IMG/VR virus record: IMGVR_UViG_3300030328_003242
Location: 1-25,702 of that record
Strand: one strand, 5' to 3'
Length of the DNA: 25,702 bases
DNA from: a virus
The notes under the pieces were generated by a model. That model did no database searches and was not told the DNA's origin. It saw only the letters and a list, made by a program, of their open reading frames with translations. Numbering within the stretch: the first letter of the stretch is position 1; each line of letters opens with the position of its first letter. Positions 1 through 8,597 of this stretch are shown here, piece after piece. Made by a program: the position numbers and the translations under genes.

Positions 1-3000
1 TCGCTAGTAATATTGTTTGGACTTTACCTAGTGCTGATGGAAGTTCTGGTCAAGTTTTACAAACTGCAGGTAATGGAACTTTAAGTTGGACAACAGTAGA
101 TCTAACTGCATTAAATGCAAGTAATCTAACATCTGGAACCATACCAGATGCTCGTTTTCCTGCGACATTACCTACTGTTAGTGGTGTAAATTTAACAGCA
201 TTAAATGCAAATAATTTAGGTTCAGGAACCATACCAGATGCCAGATTCCCAGCAACACTTCCAGCAGCAAGTGGTGCCAACTTAACAGCATTAAACGCAA
301 CTAATCTTTCTTCTGGAACAGTTGGAACAGCAAGACTTGGTTCTGGTACAGCTTCAAGTTCTACCTTCTTAAGAGGTGATGGTAGTTGGGCTGGTGCTGG
401 AGTTACTTCTGATGCTCAATATAATACTGTTGCTGGAACTAATGCTGGAGATAGTTTTAGTGGTACGAGTGCAGAAAAGAATACCTTATTCGGATATGAC
501 GCTGGTACTGCAATAACTACTGGAGACGAAAATTCCTTTTTTGGTAATAGTGTTGGAAAAGTAACAACTGGTTCTCAAAATTGTGGTTTTGGAAATAACG
601 CTCTTTTAGCTAATACATCGGCTAATCATAATACTGCTATTGGTAATTGGTCTTTATCATCAAATACAACTGGAGTAGATAATGTTGCAGTAGGATTTGA
701 AGCTCTTGCTTATGGCATTACTACTGGAAATTATGTTACTTCTGTTGGAACTGAATCTGGTTGGCGTAGTACAGGTTCTAACAGTGCATTTTTTGGATAT
801 AGAGCTGGATATGGTGCATCAGGTGCAAGTGGTAATAACAATGTTGCAATAGGAAATAATACGCTTAAGCAATTTACTACAGGTAATGAAAATGTAGTTA
901 TTGGTTATCAAGCAGGTTTCTCTATTACTACGAGTTTCAAAAACGTAGCAGTTGGAAATTATGCATTAGATACAAATACTACTGGAAATTTCAGTACTGC
1001 AGTAGGACATCAATCTTGTACAGATGTAACAACAGGTATCCACAATACAGGATTTGGATATCGTTCTTTATACTCAGTAACAACAGGTCAATATAATACT
1101 GCAATAGGTGGTCTATGTGCAGATGATTTAGAAACTGGAAGTAATAATACAATAATAGGATATGGTGCTAATGCTAGTGCAGTTGATGTAAGTAATGAAG
1201 TAACAATAGGTGATACAAATATAACCAAGTTCCGTATTCCAGGTCTTAACTTCTCGATTAAAGATAGTACAGCAACAAACGACTACGTTTTAACAGTCGA
1301 TGCAAATGGTGATGCAGGTTGGGAGGCAATTAGTGCAGGTCCAGGTACAGGTCAACAATACGTCACTTTAGAAACTAGTAATAGTCCTAGTAATACTGGA
1401 GTTAATACCTTTGCTGGTTATAACGCTGGAAATGCTCTTACTTCAGCAGATCACACAACACTTTTTGGTTATCAGGCTGGAGCTGCTATTACAACTATTG
1501 GTAATAACTGTTTCTTTGGAAGTGGTGCTGGTCAAGCTACAACTACAGGCGGAGATAATTGTGGTTTTGGACAAGCAACTCTTCAAACTAGTACAACTGG
1601 AGCAAATAACGTAGCCGTAGGAAGAGAGGCTTTAAAAGCTTTAACAACAGGTACGTATAATATTGCACTTGGTCATAGAACAGCAGATACTTTAACCACT
1701 GGTACAAAGAACGTATTTTTAGGTAAAGATGTAGCAGGGCTTAATGCTGTTACTGGTAGTTATAACATAGGGATTGGTAATCATGCGTGTCATTCAGTAA
1801 GTAGCGGTGAGGCAAATGTAGCTATTGGAGCTGATGCGTTATTATCCAATACGACAGGAAATTATAATACTGCGATAGGCATGGATGCCTTAAGAACAAG
1901 TACAACAGTAGCCAGCAATACCGCAATTGGAAACCAAGCTTTAAAAGCAAACACAACAGGTCTTCTTAATGTTGCTGTTGGTAAAGATTCTTTACTAGTA
2001 AATACTACAGGATGGGGACATGTCTCTGTTGGCATGAATTCTTTAAAAGCAAATACAACCGCAAATGCTAATACAGGTGTTGGTTATTACTCATTAGGAA
2101 CCAATACAACTGGAACAAACAATACTGCTATTGGATACAATGCTATGGCATTGAATACAACAGGTGGTTATTGTGTTGCAATAGGTCATTCAGCTGTAAA
2201 TTATAATTCAACAGCTTCCTATAATATAGGTGTTGGAGCAGAAACTCTGTTACAGAGCACAACGGGAGCGAGTAATATAGCAATTGGTTATCAATCTTTA
2301 TATACAAATACTACAGGTCATAGTCACGTTGCAGTAGGTCATAAGGCATTATATAGCAATGTTGCTGCTGAAAAATGTGTTGCTATAGGATTTGAAGCTT
2401 CATATGCACAGACAGGAAATAATGTAGATGAAAACGTTGCTGTTGGTTATTACGCATTAAGAACAAATACAGGTGGTAATGTCAATACTGCAGTTGGAAG
2501 TCATGCTTTATATGGCCTAACAACAGGTGCTAGCAATACTGCCATTGGAGCTAGTGCAGCAAAAGTAAATACAACAGGACATAATAATGCTTCTTTTGGT
2601 TCTTATTCACTATATGCAAACACAACAGGTGCTTATTTAACTGCTATTGGTAGAAGTGCTTTGATGGCAAATACAACAGCAGATAGCAATACAGCAGTTG
2701 GTTATGACGCTTTATATTCAAACACTACAGGTGCTATTAATACTGCTGTTGGTAGAGACTCTTTAAGAGCAAATACTACTGGAGGAGGAAATAGTGCTTT
2801 AGGTTATTATTCATTAGCAACAAATACAACAGGTGAAAAAAATGTAGGTATTGGATATAACGCTCTTGGTCTAAACACAACAGGTGGTTATAGTGTTGCA
2901 GTTGGTCATTCAGCTTTAATGGCTCAGACTAATGGCGGTCAAAGTGTAGCTATTGGATACGAAGCAGGTAAAACAATAACTAGTGGTAGTCAAATTACAG

Positions 3001-6000
3001 CTATTGGTCATAACGCTTTAAAAGTTTGCACTGCAAGCCATAATACTGCTGTAGGATTTAGTGCTGGTCTTGCTGTAACTTCTGGTAGTGGAAATGTTCT
3101 GATAGGACGTAGCGCAGGTAATGATATAACAACAGGTAGTAATAATATCGTTCTTGGACTAGATAGTGATTCTAGTTCAGCAACAGTATCTAACGAAATA
3201 ACTTTAGGTAACGCAAATATCACCAAGTTTAGAATCCCTGGAATTAACTTCTCAATTAAAGACAGTACGGCTACTAACGACTATGTTCTTACAGTTGATG
3301 CAAATGGTGACGCTGGATGGGAGGCCATTTCAGCAGGTCCAGGTACAGGTGAAATTTATGTAAAACTAGAAACTGCTGCTGGTGCGGCTGCTAATAATGG
3401 AAGCAATACTATTGCAGGTTATGAGTCAGGTCTTGCTATATCAGATGGATCAGATAATACTTTTTATGGTCAAAGAACTGGTAAAGCTGTAACTACTGGA
3501 GATTATAATGTTGCCGTTGGTTCGGAAGCTTTAGAAGCTTGTACAACAGGTGGCTATAACACGTCTCTTGGTGCCAAAACTTTAGAAAATCTTACAACAG
3601 GATCTGAAAATACTGCCGTTGGTTATGGAGCTCTCCAATGGGCAACCACAGGATACGGCACCGTTGCAATTGGAAAAAATGCAGGTGCTAATACAACATA
3701 CACAGGAGGACAAAATGTCTTAGTTGGTGTTAATGCTGGGCTTGGTCTTACTTCTGGAGGTGAAAGTGTTTTTCTTGGCTATGGAGCTGGAAAAGCTTTT
3801 ACTACAGGTAGTAGCAGTGTTTGTATCGGACGTAATGCAGGTGAAAAGATAACAACTGCTGCTGGGAATATTGTTATGGGTTGGAATGCTGCAGAAACAT
3901 TAACAACTGGTGGTGGTAATGTCATTTCAGGTTATGGAGCTTTTATAGCTGCAACAACAGCAGCATATAATACCGCTATAGGTGGAAGTGTAGCAACAAG
4001 TATTACGACAGGTCAACAGAATACAATACTCGGATCTGGTACGGCTACTAATTTAACTACAGGAAGTAATAACACTATTATTGGACGTAGTGCTCAACCA
4101 AGTTCTGCAACAGTATCTAATGAAATAACTTTAGGTAATAATTCAGTTACTAAATTTAGAGTTCCAAATCTTAATTTTGTAATTAAAAGTTCTACCGCTA
4201 CTGAAGACTATGTTCTAACCGTTGATGCTAACGGAGAAGCTGGTTGGGAAGCTGCTGGTGGTACGTCTACTGGTGAGACTTATGTAAACCTTAAAGATGG
4301 TTCTGGTAATGCTTCTAATAGTGGAACCAATACTTATGCAGGTTATCAGGCGGGTGCTGCTTTAGCTAGTGGTAGTAATGAAAACACTTTCTATGGTAAA
4401 TCAGCAGGTAAAGCAGTTACAACAGGAGACGATAATATCGCAGTAGGATGTAGTGCTTTAGAACGTGTTACGACTGGATCAAAGCATGTTGCTATCGGAA
4501 AATTTGCTTTAGAAACTGCTACAACAGTTGATGAGCTAACTGCAGTAGGCTATGAAGCTTTAAAAGAAAATTCATCAGGTACAAATAATACTGCTGTTGG
4601 TTATACTGCTGGTAAAGAAATTACAACAGGAACGAATAATACTTTATTAGGAGATCAAGCTGGTAAACAGATTACAACAGGAGAATATAATTGCATAATA
4701 GGAAGTGAAGCTGGTGATGAAATTACAACTGCTATCAATACCGTTGCTCTTGGTCTTGCTGCATTAAGTGCTTGCACTACGGGTGGTAACAATGTTGCAA
4801 TAGGTCGTAGTGCTTTACGCTTTCTTACTACGGGAGCCGATAACACTGCTGTTGGAGCTTTTGCTTTAAACGCTAATACAGCAACAGGTAATACAGCGTT
4901 TGGATCGGATGCGTTAAGAGCTAACACTAGTGGATCTGCAAATTTAGCTTGTGGTCAAAATACCTTAAAAGTTAATACAACGGGAGCTAGTCTTACGGCT
5001 GTAGGAAGTGGAGCTTTAACAGCAAATACAACTGCCGAAAAAAACACAGCATTAGGTATATCGGCTGGTGCGGCGATGACCACTGGAGGCTTTAACACAG
5101 CCATAGGTGCATGGGCCGTAGATAATTGCACAACTGGTACTTACAACAGTGGTGTTGGAATATGGGCTCTAAGGGCTGTCACAACAGGGAATTACAATAC
5201 AGCACTAGGCGGTAGGGCTGGTAATACTATGACTACTGGTAATTATAATGTACTTTTAGGTTATCAAGCTGGAGACGCTATAACGACAGCTTCTGAATGT
5301 ATTTTCATAGGTAGAGATTCAGGCGGTGGAGTAACGACTGGTGACTACAACATTGCTATCGGTCCAGAATCCATGATGGGTGCTGTCACTGGAACGCATA
5401 ACGTAGTTGTAGGAAGAGACGGTTTACGTGCCATCACTTCAGGTAATTACAACATTGCACTTGGTAGTGACACAAATAGGGTAAATACAACTGGTAGTAA
5501 TAACATATCTATTGGATATAGGGCATTATTTAGCAACACAACTAGCGATAACGTAGCGGTTGGGCATAAAGCTTTAGACGCAACTACTAGTGGAGCTAAA
5601 AATACTGCGCTTGGTAGTGAGGCTGGTAAAACACAATCAACTGGACAAGACAATACATATATTGGTTATAAAGCTGGTCATGTATCAACAGCTGATGACA
5701 ATACGTTTGTTGGTAAAGAATCTGGTCTTACAAATACAACAGGTGCAAGAAATACATTTATTGGTAAAGATGCTGGCTATGCAAATACTACGGGATCCGA
5801 CAATACTATTTTAGGTTTTGATGCAGGTGATGCAATAACTACAGGTGGACAAAACGTCTGTATAGGTAATAGTGCAGGTTCTACTTTTACAACAGTTAGT
5901 CACTGTGTATATATTGGAAAAGATTGTGGTCAAAATGCAACAGGTAATGGTAACACTGCAGTTGGATTAGATGCTGCAAGAGGAATAACTGGAGTAAGTA

Positions 6001-6473
6001 ATACTTGTCTAGGCAGAGGTGCAGGTGAAGATCTTACAAGTGGAGCAAATAATACTATTATTGGAGCTTTTGCAGAAGCAAGTTCAGCAAGTGTTGATAA
6101 CGAAGTAACTTTAGGTGATAGCTCAATAGCAACCTTACGTTGTCAAGTAACAAGTATTACTGCACTATCTGATAGACGAGATAAAACTGACATCAATACA
6201 TTAGATTTAGGATTAAATTTTGTTGATGCTCTTAAGCCAGTTAAATTTAAGTGGAATTCTAGAGAAGGCATACTAAGAGATGGTACTTACGAAGCAGGTT
6301 TTATTGCCCAAGATTTCCAAGAAGTACAGAAAGACAATGATGCAGATTACCTTAATTTAGTTTTAGAATCGAATCCAGAGAAACTTGAGGCAGCTCCTGG
6401 AAAACTAATTCCAATCCTTGTAAAAGCAATACAGGAATTATCAGCTAAAGTAAAAGCTCTCGAATCTGCATAA
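1..6473 (+). CDS. Giant repeat-rich tail fibre/adhesin with C-terminal S74 chaperone (5' truncated)
   Basis: The frame that starts with the codon at base 3 is open from the window edge to the TAA at 6471-6473, giving at least 2156 residues. The ATG at 1881 is internal and not the start. In order the protein shows: about 30-residue tandem units (LTALNASNL...GTIPDARFPATLP) at 102-347; a phage-fibre motif FLRGDGSW near 365-390; four blocks of 17-residue repeats of the form NTTGxxNTAIGYxALxx; and a final 101 residues beginning SDRRDK that match the S74 intramolecular chaperone. Established knowledge: S74 domains help fold trimeric fibres and cut themselves off with a Ser-Lys pair. The AIG-type repeats recall trimeric YadA-like heads. 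Inference: a trimeric host-recognition fibre at the tail tip. The true N-terminus, which would attach to the virion, lies upstream of this window. Confidence 0.9.
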   Translation, partial: ASNIVWTLPSADGSSGQVLQTAGNGTLSWTTVDLTALNASNLTSGTIPDARFPATLPTVSGVNLTALNANNLGSGTIPDARFPATLPAASGANLTALNATNLSSGTVGTARLGSGTASSSTFLRGDGSWAGAGVTSDAQYNTVAGTNAGDSFSGTSAEKNTLFGYDAGTAITTGDENSFFGNSVGKVTTGSQNCGFGNNALLANTSANHNTAIGNWSLSSNTTGVDNVAVGFEALAYGITTGNYVTSVGTESGWRSTGSNSAFFGYRAGYGASGASGNNNVAIGNNTLKQFTTGNENVVIGYQAGFSITTSFKNVAVGNYALDTNTTGNFSTAVGHQSCTDVTTGIHNTGFGYRSLYSVTTGQYNTAIGGLCADDLETGSNNTIIGYGANASAVDVSNEVTIGDTNITKFRIPGLNFSIKDSTATNDYVLTVDANGDAGWEAISAGPGTGQQYVTLETSNSPSNTGVNTFAGYNAGNALTSADHTTLFGYQAGAAITTIGNNCFFGSGAGQATTTGGDNCGFGQATLQTSTTGANNVAVGREALKALTTGTYNIALGHRTADTLTTGTKNVFLGKDVAGLNAVTGSYNIGIGNHACHSVSSGEANVAIGADALLSNTTGNYNTAIGMDALRTSTTVASNTAIGNQALKANTTGLLNVAVGKDSLLVNTTGWGHVSVGMNSLKANTTANANTGVGYYSLGTNTTGTNNTAIGYNAMALNTTGGYCVAIGHSAVNYNSTASYNIGVGAETLLQSTTGASNIAIGYQSLYTNTTGHSHVAVGHKALYSNVAAEKCVAIGFEASYAQTGNNVDENVAVGYYALRTNTGGNVNTAVGSHALYGLTTGASNTAIGASAAKVNTTGHNNASFGSYSLYANTTGAYLTAIGRSALMANTTADSNTAVGYDALYSNTTGAINTAVGRDSLRANTTGGGNSALGYYSLATNTTGEKNVGIGYNALGLNTTGGYSVAVGHSALMAQTNGGQSVAIGYEAGKTITSGSQITAIGHNALKVCTASHNTAVGFSAGLAVTSGSGNVLIGRSAGNDITTGSNNIVLGLDSDSSSATVSNEITLGNANITKFRIPGINFSIKDSTATNDYVLTVDANGDAGWEAISAGPGTGEIYVKLETAAGAAANNGSNTIAGYESGLAISDGSDNTFYGQRTGKAVTTGDYNVAVGSEALEACTTGGYNTSLGAKTLENLTTGSENTAVGYGALQWATTGYGTVAIGKNAGANTTYTGGQNVLVGVNAGLGLTSGGESVFLGYGAGKAFTTGSSSVCIGRNAGEKITTAAGNIVMGWNAAETLTTGGGNVISGYGAFIAATTAAYNTAIGGSVATSITTGQQNTILGSGTATNLTTGSNNTIIGRSAQPSSATVSNEITLGNNSVTKFRVPNLNFVIKSSTATEDYVLTVDANGEAGWEAAGGTSTGETYVNLKDGSGNASNSGTNTYAGYQAGAALASGSNENTFYGKSAGKAVTTGDDNIAVGCSALERVTTGSKHVAIGKFALETATTVDELTAVGYEALKENSSGTNNTAVGYTAGKEITTGTNNTLLGDQAGKQITTGEYNCIIGSEAGDEITTAINTVALGLAALSACTTGGNNVAIGRSALRFLTTGADNTAVGAFALNANTATGNTAFGSDALRANTSGSANLACGQNTLKVNTTGASLTAVGSGALTANTTAEKNTALGISAGAAMTTGGFNTAIGAWAVDNCTTGTYNSGVGIWALRAVTTGNYNTALGGRAGNTMTTGNYNVLLGYQAGDAITTASECIFIGRDSGGGVTTGDYNIAIGPESMMGAVTGTHNVVVGRDGLRAITSGNYNIALGSDTNRVNTTGSNNISIGYRALFSNTTSDNVAVGHKALDATTSGAKNTALGSEAGKTQSTGQDNTYIGYKAGHVSTADDNTFVGKESGLTNTTGARNTFIGKDAGYANTTGSDNTILGFDAGDAITTGGQNVCIGNSAGSTFTTVSHCVYIGKDCGQNATGNGNTAVGLDAARGITGVSNTCLGRGAGEDLTSGANNTIIGAFAEASSASVDNEVTLGDSSIATLRCQVTSITALSDRRDKTDINTLDLGLNFVDALKPVKFKWNSREGILRDGTYEAGFIAQDFQEVQKDNDADYLNLVLESNPEKLEAAPGKLIPILVKAIQELSAKVKALESA
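102..347 (+). repeat. Tandem 30-residue (90-base) fibre repeats
   Basis: Two full units at 102-191 and 192-281 and a diverged third from 282 each begin LTALNA(S/N/T)NL and continue SGT(I/V). The first two share PDARFPATLP. Repeats of this kind are common in tail-fibre shafts of marine phages. They precede the RGDGSW motif and the AIG repeats, and more copies may lie left of the window. Confidence 0.85.
1191..1352 (+). repeat. Fibre linker module, copy 1
   Basis: This is a 54-residue segment starting SNEVTIGDTNITKF, then an RIPGLNF core, a DYVLTVDANG core, and ending GPGTG. It closes the first repeat block. By eye it differs from copy 2 at about five residues, although many codons differ synonymously. 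Confidence 0.88.
3189..3350 (+). repeat. Fibre linker module, copy 2
   Basis: This is a 54-residue segment starting SNEITLGNANITKF and ending GPGTG, the same length as copy 1. It closes the second, long repeat block and opens the third. Confidence 0.88.
4116..4274 (+). repeat. Fibre linker module, copy 3
   Basis: This is a 53-residue, more diverged copy starting SNEITLGNNSVTKF. It keeps DYVLTVDANG and GWEA but ends GGTSTG. It separates the third and fourth repeat blocks. Confidence 0.85.
6096..6143 (+). repeat. Fibre linker module, partial copy 4
   Basis: Only the first part of the linker is present (DNEVTLGDSSIATLR). It then runs into the segment just before the S74 domain, so the linker head here serves as the junction to the chaperone. 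Confidence 0.7.
6168..6470 (+). other. S74 intramolecular chaperone/autoprotease domain of the fibre
   Basis: The domain starts at Ser (6168-6170) in SDRRDK, with Lys five residues on (6183-6185), then LKPVKFKW and GFIAQDFQEV, and ends in a short helical tail (AIQELSAKVKALESA). This spacing matches the Ser-Lys pair known from endosialidase-type fibres, where cleavage occurs just before the Ser. Predicted cleavage is therefore between Leu and Ser at base 6168, releasing a 101-residue C-terminal piece. Confidence 0.88.
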
Positions 6474-6516
6474 AGATTATTTGTGGTTAATATAGGAAAG
6501 TATATAGGTTTTTATT

Positions 6517-6768
6517 ATGCAGAAAATAATTAATGTACTTTCTGTTGCGTCTTTCGTTATATCTGCTTCCGTTGTTGGGAGTGCTGTATATGTATATGCG
6601 AATAAGGATGCATTAATTGATTCAGTTAAAGAAAAAATTATGGGTCAAGTTGGTGCAATTGCTGGTGATGCAATTAAAGATATGATGCCTACTACATCAT
6701 TACCTAATATGACTGGTCCTGTAGCACCAAGAAGTACTAGAAGTGGATTAGGAGTACCTCAGTTCTAA
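6517..6768 (+). CDS. Small membrane-anchored phage protein (83 aa)
   Basis: The protein has one predicted membrane segment at residues 5-28 (INVLSVASFVISASVVGSAVYVY) followed by a short charged helix and a Pro/Ser/Thr-rich tail. Its stop shares one base with the start of the next gene (TAATG), which suggests translational coupling. It begins 43 bases after the fibre gene on the same strand. From memory, similar short proteins accompany tail-fibre genes in T4-like cyanophages. The function is unknown; a role in the virion or in the host membrane is equally possible. No good ribosome-binding site is visible. Confidence 0.78.
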   Translation: MQKIINVLSVASFVISASVVGSAVYVYANKDALIDSVKEKIMGQVGAIAGDAIKDMMPTTSLPNMTGPVAPRSTRSGLGVPQF

Positions 6769-7535
6769 TGGTAGAAATACCAGAAATTGGTATTTATGAT
6801 ATTGGAATAAGAACAACTGAGATACCAGACTACGATTTAAATTTAAAGCAAAATATTCCTAGAACTCCTCCTGTAACTTTAAGTATTGGATCTCCAATTA
6901 TCGAGTTACCTGGATGTGTTGAATATAACCCTGGCAATAAAAAATCAAATCAATTAGTTGATGATGATCCAAGAGGGAATCGAGTGCTGTGTGATGGTAC
7001 TGTTCCTAGTTATAACCCAATGAATTATGAACCAGAACAATTAATACTTACTAAACCAGCTCAAGTACCAATGGTACCTTTAGACAACAACGATATAGTT
7101 GAACCTAATACAAAAGTACCCCCTACACCTCCTCCTAAAATTATTTGTCCCCCAATTGACGCTCCTATAGTCGGTTCTAAAGTTGAAGGCAATAAAAAGA
7201 TAAGTGGATATGAAGTACAAGATGGTCGATGTATAACTCTCTACGAAGAAATTCCTATTGTTGAACAAGTTATAGAAGCATTACCTACAGCTGGAGCAGT
7301 TACAGCAACAGCATCTATTGCTCTTGTGGCAACGACATCGGCAGTCCTAGCAAAGCCGCTGGCTGATTTGATTTTGAAGGCGATAAAGCCTTTGATAAAA
7401 ACTGCGATAAAGAAAATCCAGAAGTTGCTTGGGAAGAATCCAGAGAAGTTGAATCGTTCTCAGATTGTGGCAAATCAGTATCGTCAGAAGAAGGATTTAC
7501 CTCCTTTGAAGAAGAAGAAGAAGGCGAAGAAATAG
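6768..7535 (+). CDS. Pro/Lys-rich cyanophage virion-type protein (255 aa)
   Basis: The N-terminal half has an EIGIYDIGIRT opening, ELPGCVEYNP and LVDDDPRGNRVLCDG segments and several Pro runs (PPTPPP near 118-123). A hydrophobic Ala/Thr/Val stretch at about 173-195 is followed by a strongly basic tail ending in Lys-rich sequence. The pattern resembles, from memory, a conserved virion protein of T4-like cyanophages; I name no precise function. It is coupled to the preceding gene by TAATG. The last 73 or so codons overlap the convergent gene on the other strand, and within that stretch Lys codons switch from mostly AAA to mostly AAG, as if the wobble base were constrained. Confidence 0.85.
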   Translation: MVEIPEIGIYDIGIRTTEIPDYDLNLKQNIPRTPPVTLSIGSPIIELPGCVEYNPGNKKSNQLVDDDPRGNRVLCDGTVPSYNPMNYEPEQLILTKPAQVPMVPLDNNDIVEPNTKVPPTPPPKIICPPIDAPIVGSKVEGNKKISGYEVQDGRCITLYEEIPIVEQVIEALPTAGAVTATASIALVATTSAVLAKPLADLILKAIKPLIKTAIKKIQKLLGKNPEKLNRSQIVANQYRQKKDLPPLKKKKKAKK

Positions 7536-8283
7536 TATGTTGATGCTGCGGTATAACTCCATGGGGGTTAGTAACAACAATATCCTCGCAAATCTTGAAA
7601 GAGGAGCTGGAAGGATGGAAGGATACTCCAAGTCTTTTTTGCTCAGCACAATGTTTAAGTCTTGCAAATTCAAAGTCTAATCGTTTATTTGCTAATAGTT
7701 GTTGAGTTAATTGTGTTTGTGTAGATGCAGCTCTTAGACATCCTTCATGATGTCGTTTATCTAATGGTATTGATATGGTTGCACTAAGACCTAGTGATAG
7801 ATTGTTGTTTGCTTTTTGTCCTGTTCTTGTTGGGACATAATATAAAATGTTCCCTGGATTATTTAAATTTCCATCATCATCTGTTGTCATGTCATAGACA
7901 GGTGAATCATATGAACTTTCATAAGGATCTTTCCAAGAATTACTTCCTGTTACGAAGGGAGTGATGTTCAAGGTTGGTCCTTGACATGAAACTCCATTCC
8001 CATAAGTATTAGTTATATATGGACCTTGCAAAACTTGAATAGCTTGATTCGTTACAGATCCAGACGAATTTGCAACAGGAGCAGCAGATGCACTAACACC
8101 ACCAACGCTTTCTGCACGTACTGATTGAGGTAATAGTGATACTGCATTCAGTAGAACCAATAAAATATATTTTACTGACTGAATGTTGAAACCGTATCTG
8201 TCACTGAATTTATTTCTGTTTCTCTCGTTATTACGGTATGAGATTTCAGTCCTGGTTGGCTTAGTGATGAAGTGAATTGCCAT
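7315..8283 (-). CDS. Exported cyanophage virion-type protein (up to 322 aa)
   Basis: The visible core has a signal peptide (VKYILLVLLNAVSLLPQSVRA, hydrophobic about 39-52, likely cut after Ala57), then SGSVTNQAIQVLQGPYITNT, a Cys-containing middle, NNLSLGLSATISIPLD, and a C-terminal Ser-rich tail. From memory this matches a widespread T4-like cyanophage structural protein. The start is uncertain. The only in-frame ATG (8283) would overlap the upstream gene by 112 bases and put 35 odd residues before the signal peptide. A non-ATG start near 8184 (ATT), just before the upstream stop, would place the signal peptide at the N-terminus. The 3' 221 bases are antisense to the + strand gene ending at 7535. 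Confidence 0.82.
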   Translation of the reverse strand: MAIHFITKPTRTEISYRNNERNRNKFSDRYGFNIQSVKYILLVLLNAVSLLPQSVRAESVGGVSASAAPVANSSGSVTNQAIQVLQGPYITNTYGNGVSCQGPTLNITPFVTGSNSWKDPYESSYDSPVYDMTTDDDGNLNNPGNILYYVPTRTGQKANNNLSLGLSATISIPLDKRHHEGCLRAASTQTQLTQQLLANKRLDFEFARLKHCAEQKRLGVSFHPSSSSFKICEDIVVTNPHGVIPQHQHTISSPSSSSSKEVNPSSDDTDLPQSENDSTSLDSSQATSGFSLSQFLSKALSPSKSNQPAALLGLPMSLPQEQ

Positions 8284-8597
8284 GGCTGACTTGTATCTTT
8301 AATCGTAAAATTCGGCATATTGGTAGCATCTAATCCAGTCCATGTTGATACCACTCCATTCACTGTATTAGAATTTGAGACTGCTGCAGGTAATAAACTA
8401 TCAGCATCTGTAGTTATATTATTCCCAGTCAAGGTCATTTGCCAACCAGATTGATATTCAATAACCGAAATTGTTTCTGATACTTTACTAGTAGTCTCAG
8501 TATGGGATGTCATCGAACCACTTTGAAAATTTGGCGTGACAGGAACAGCAGAAGTAGGGATTGGTATTAATAATAAAAGCAGTAAAAGCCGCTTCAT
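8172..8597 (-). CDS. Exported cyanophage virion-type protein (141 aa)
   Basis: A textbook signal peptide (MKRLLLLLLLIPIPTSA, cut after about residue 17) is followed by a Ser/Thr-rich beta-type protein ending TVSTFSQ. It contains repeated ITRETE/SVTDT-like polar segments and no Cys. From memory it resembles short exported structural proteins found beside tail-fibre genes in T4-like cyanophages. Its ATG overlaps the preceding gene's stop by 4 bases (8594-8597), and its own stop lies inside the next gene's possible start region, so the four genes 9378 to 7315 read as one translationally coupled unit. Confidence 0.8.
   Translation of the reverse strand: MKRLLLLLLLIPIPTSAVPVTPNFQSGSMTSHTETTSKVSETISVIEYQSGWQMTLTGNNITTDADSLLPAAVSNSNTVNGVVSTWTGLDATNMPNFTIKDTSQPWQFTSSLSQPGLKSHTVITRETEINSVTDTVSTFSQ

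Larger units (their letters stand above)
420..6095 (+). repeat. Long array of 17-residue (51-base) NTTG/AIG repeats in four blocks
   Basis: Consecutive units such as NTTGLLNVAVGKDSLLV and NTTGTNNTAIGYNAMAL keep a strict 17-residue period. By length I estimate roughly 95-100 units. Blocks run about 420-1190, 1353-3188, 3351-4115 and 4275-6095, separated by near-identical linkers. Each block opens with a degenerate AGYxAG...NTFYG unit and closes with TGSNNTIIG. Similarity is strong in protein but codon choice differs widely between copies. Confidence 0.88.

Noticed and set aside
1881-1883. The ATG at 1881 taken as the start of a 1530-residue fibre gene
   Set aside because: The same frame is open and full of the same repeats back to base 3, so the gene starts upstream of the window.
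3008-5653. Minus-strand open frames inside the fibre gene (3008-3226, 4655-4927, 5447-5653)
   Set aside because: They are reverse shadows of the low-complexity repeats, with Ala/Val/Leu/Pro-rich sequence and no operon context.
1411-5814. Plus-strand frames 1411-1614 and 5590-5814
   Set aside because: They are alternate-frame readings of the same repeats, rich in Leu/Val/Gln, overlapping the real coding frame.
420-6095. N-glycosylation sites at the many NTT sequons
   Set aside because: NTT belongs to the structural repeat; bacterial cytoplasmic virion assembly gives no reason to expect this modification.
1-6473. Diversity-generating retroelement or CRISPR-like array
   Set aside because: The repeats encode protein in one frame and have no constant-spacer pattern; no reverse transcriptase or template repeat is visible.
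7080-7268. Minus-strand 62-residue frame under the 255-residue gene
   Set aside because: It has no conserved-looking sequence; the codon-bias shift that marks real antisense coding begins only at 7315.
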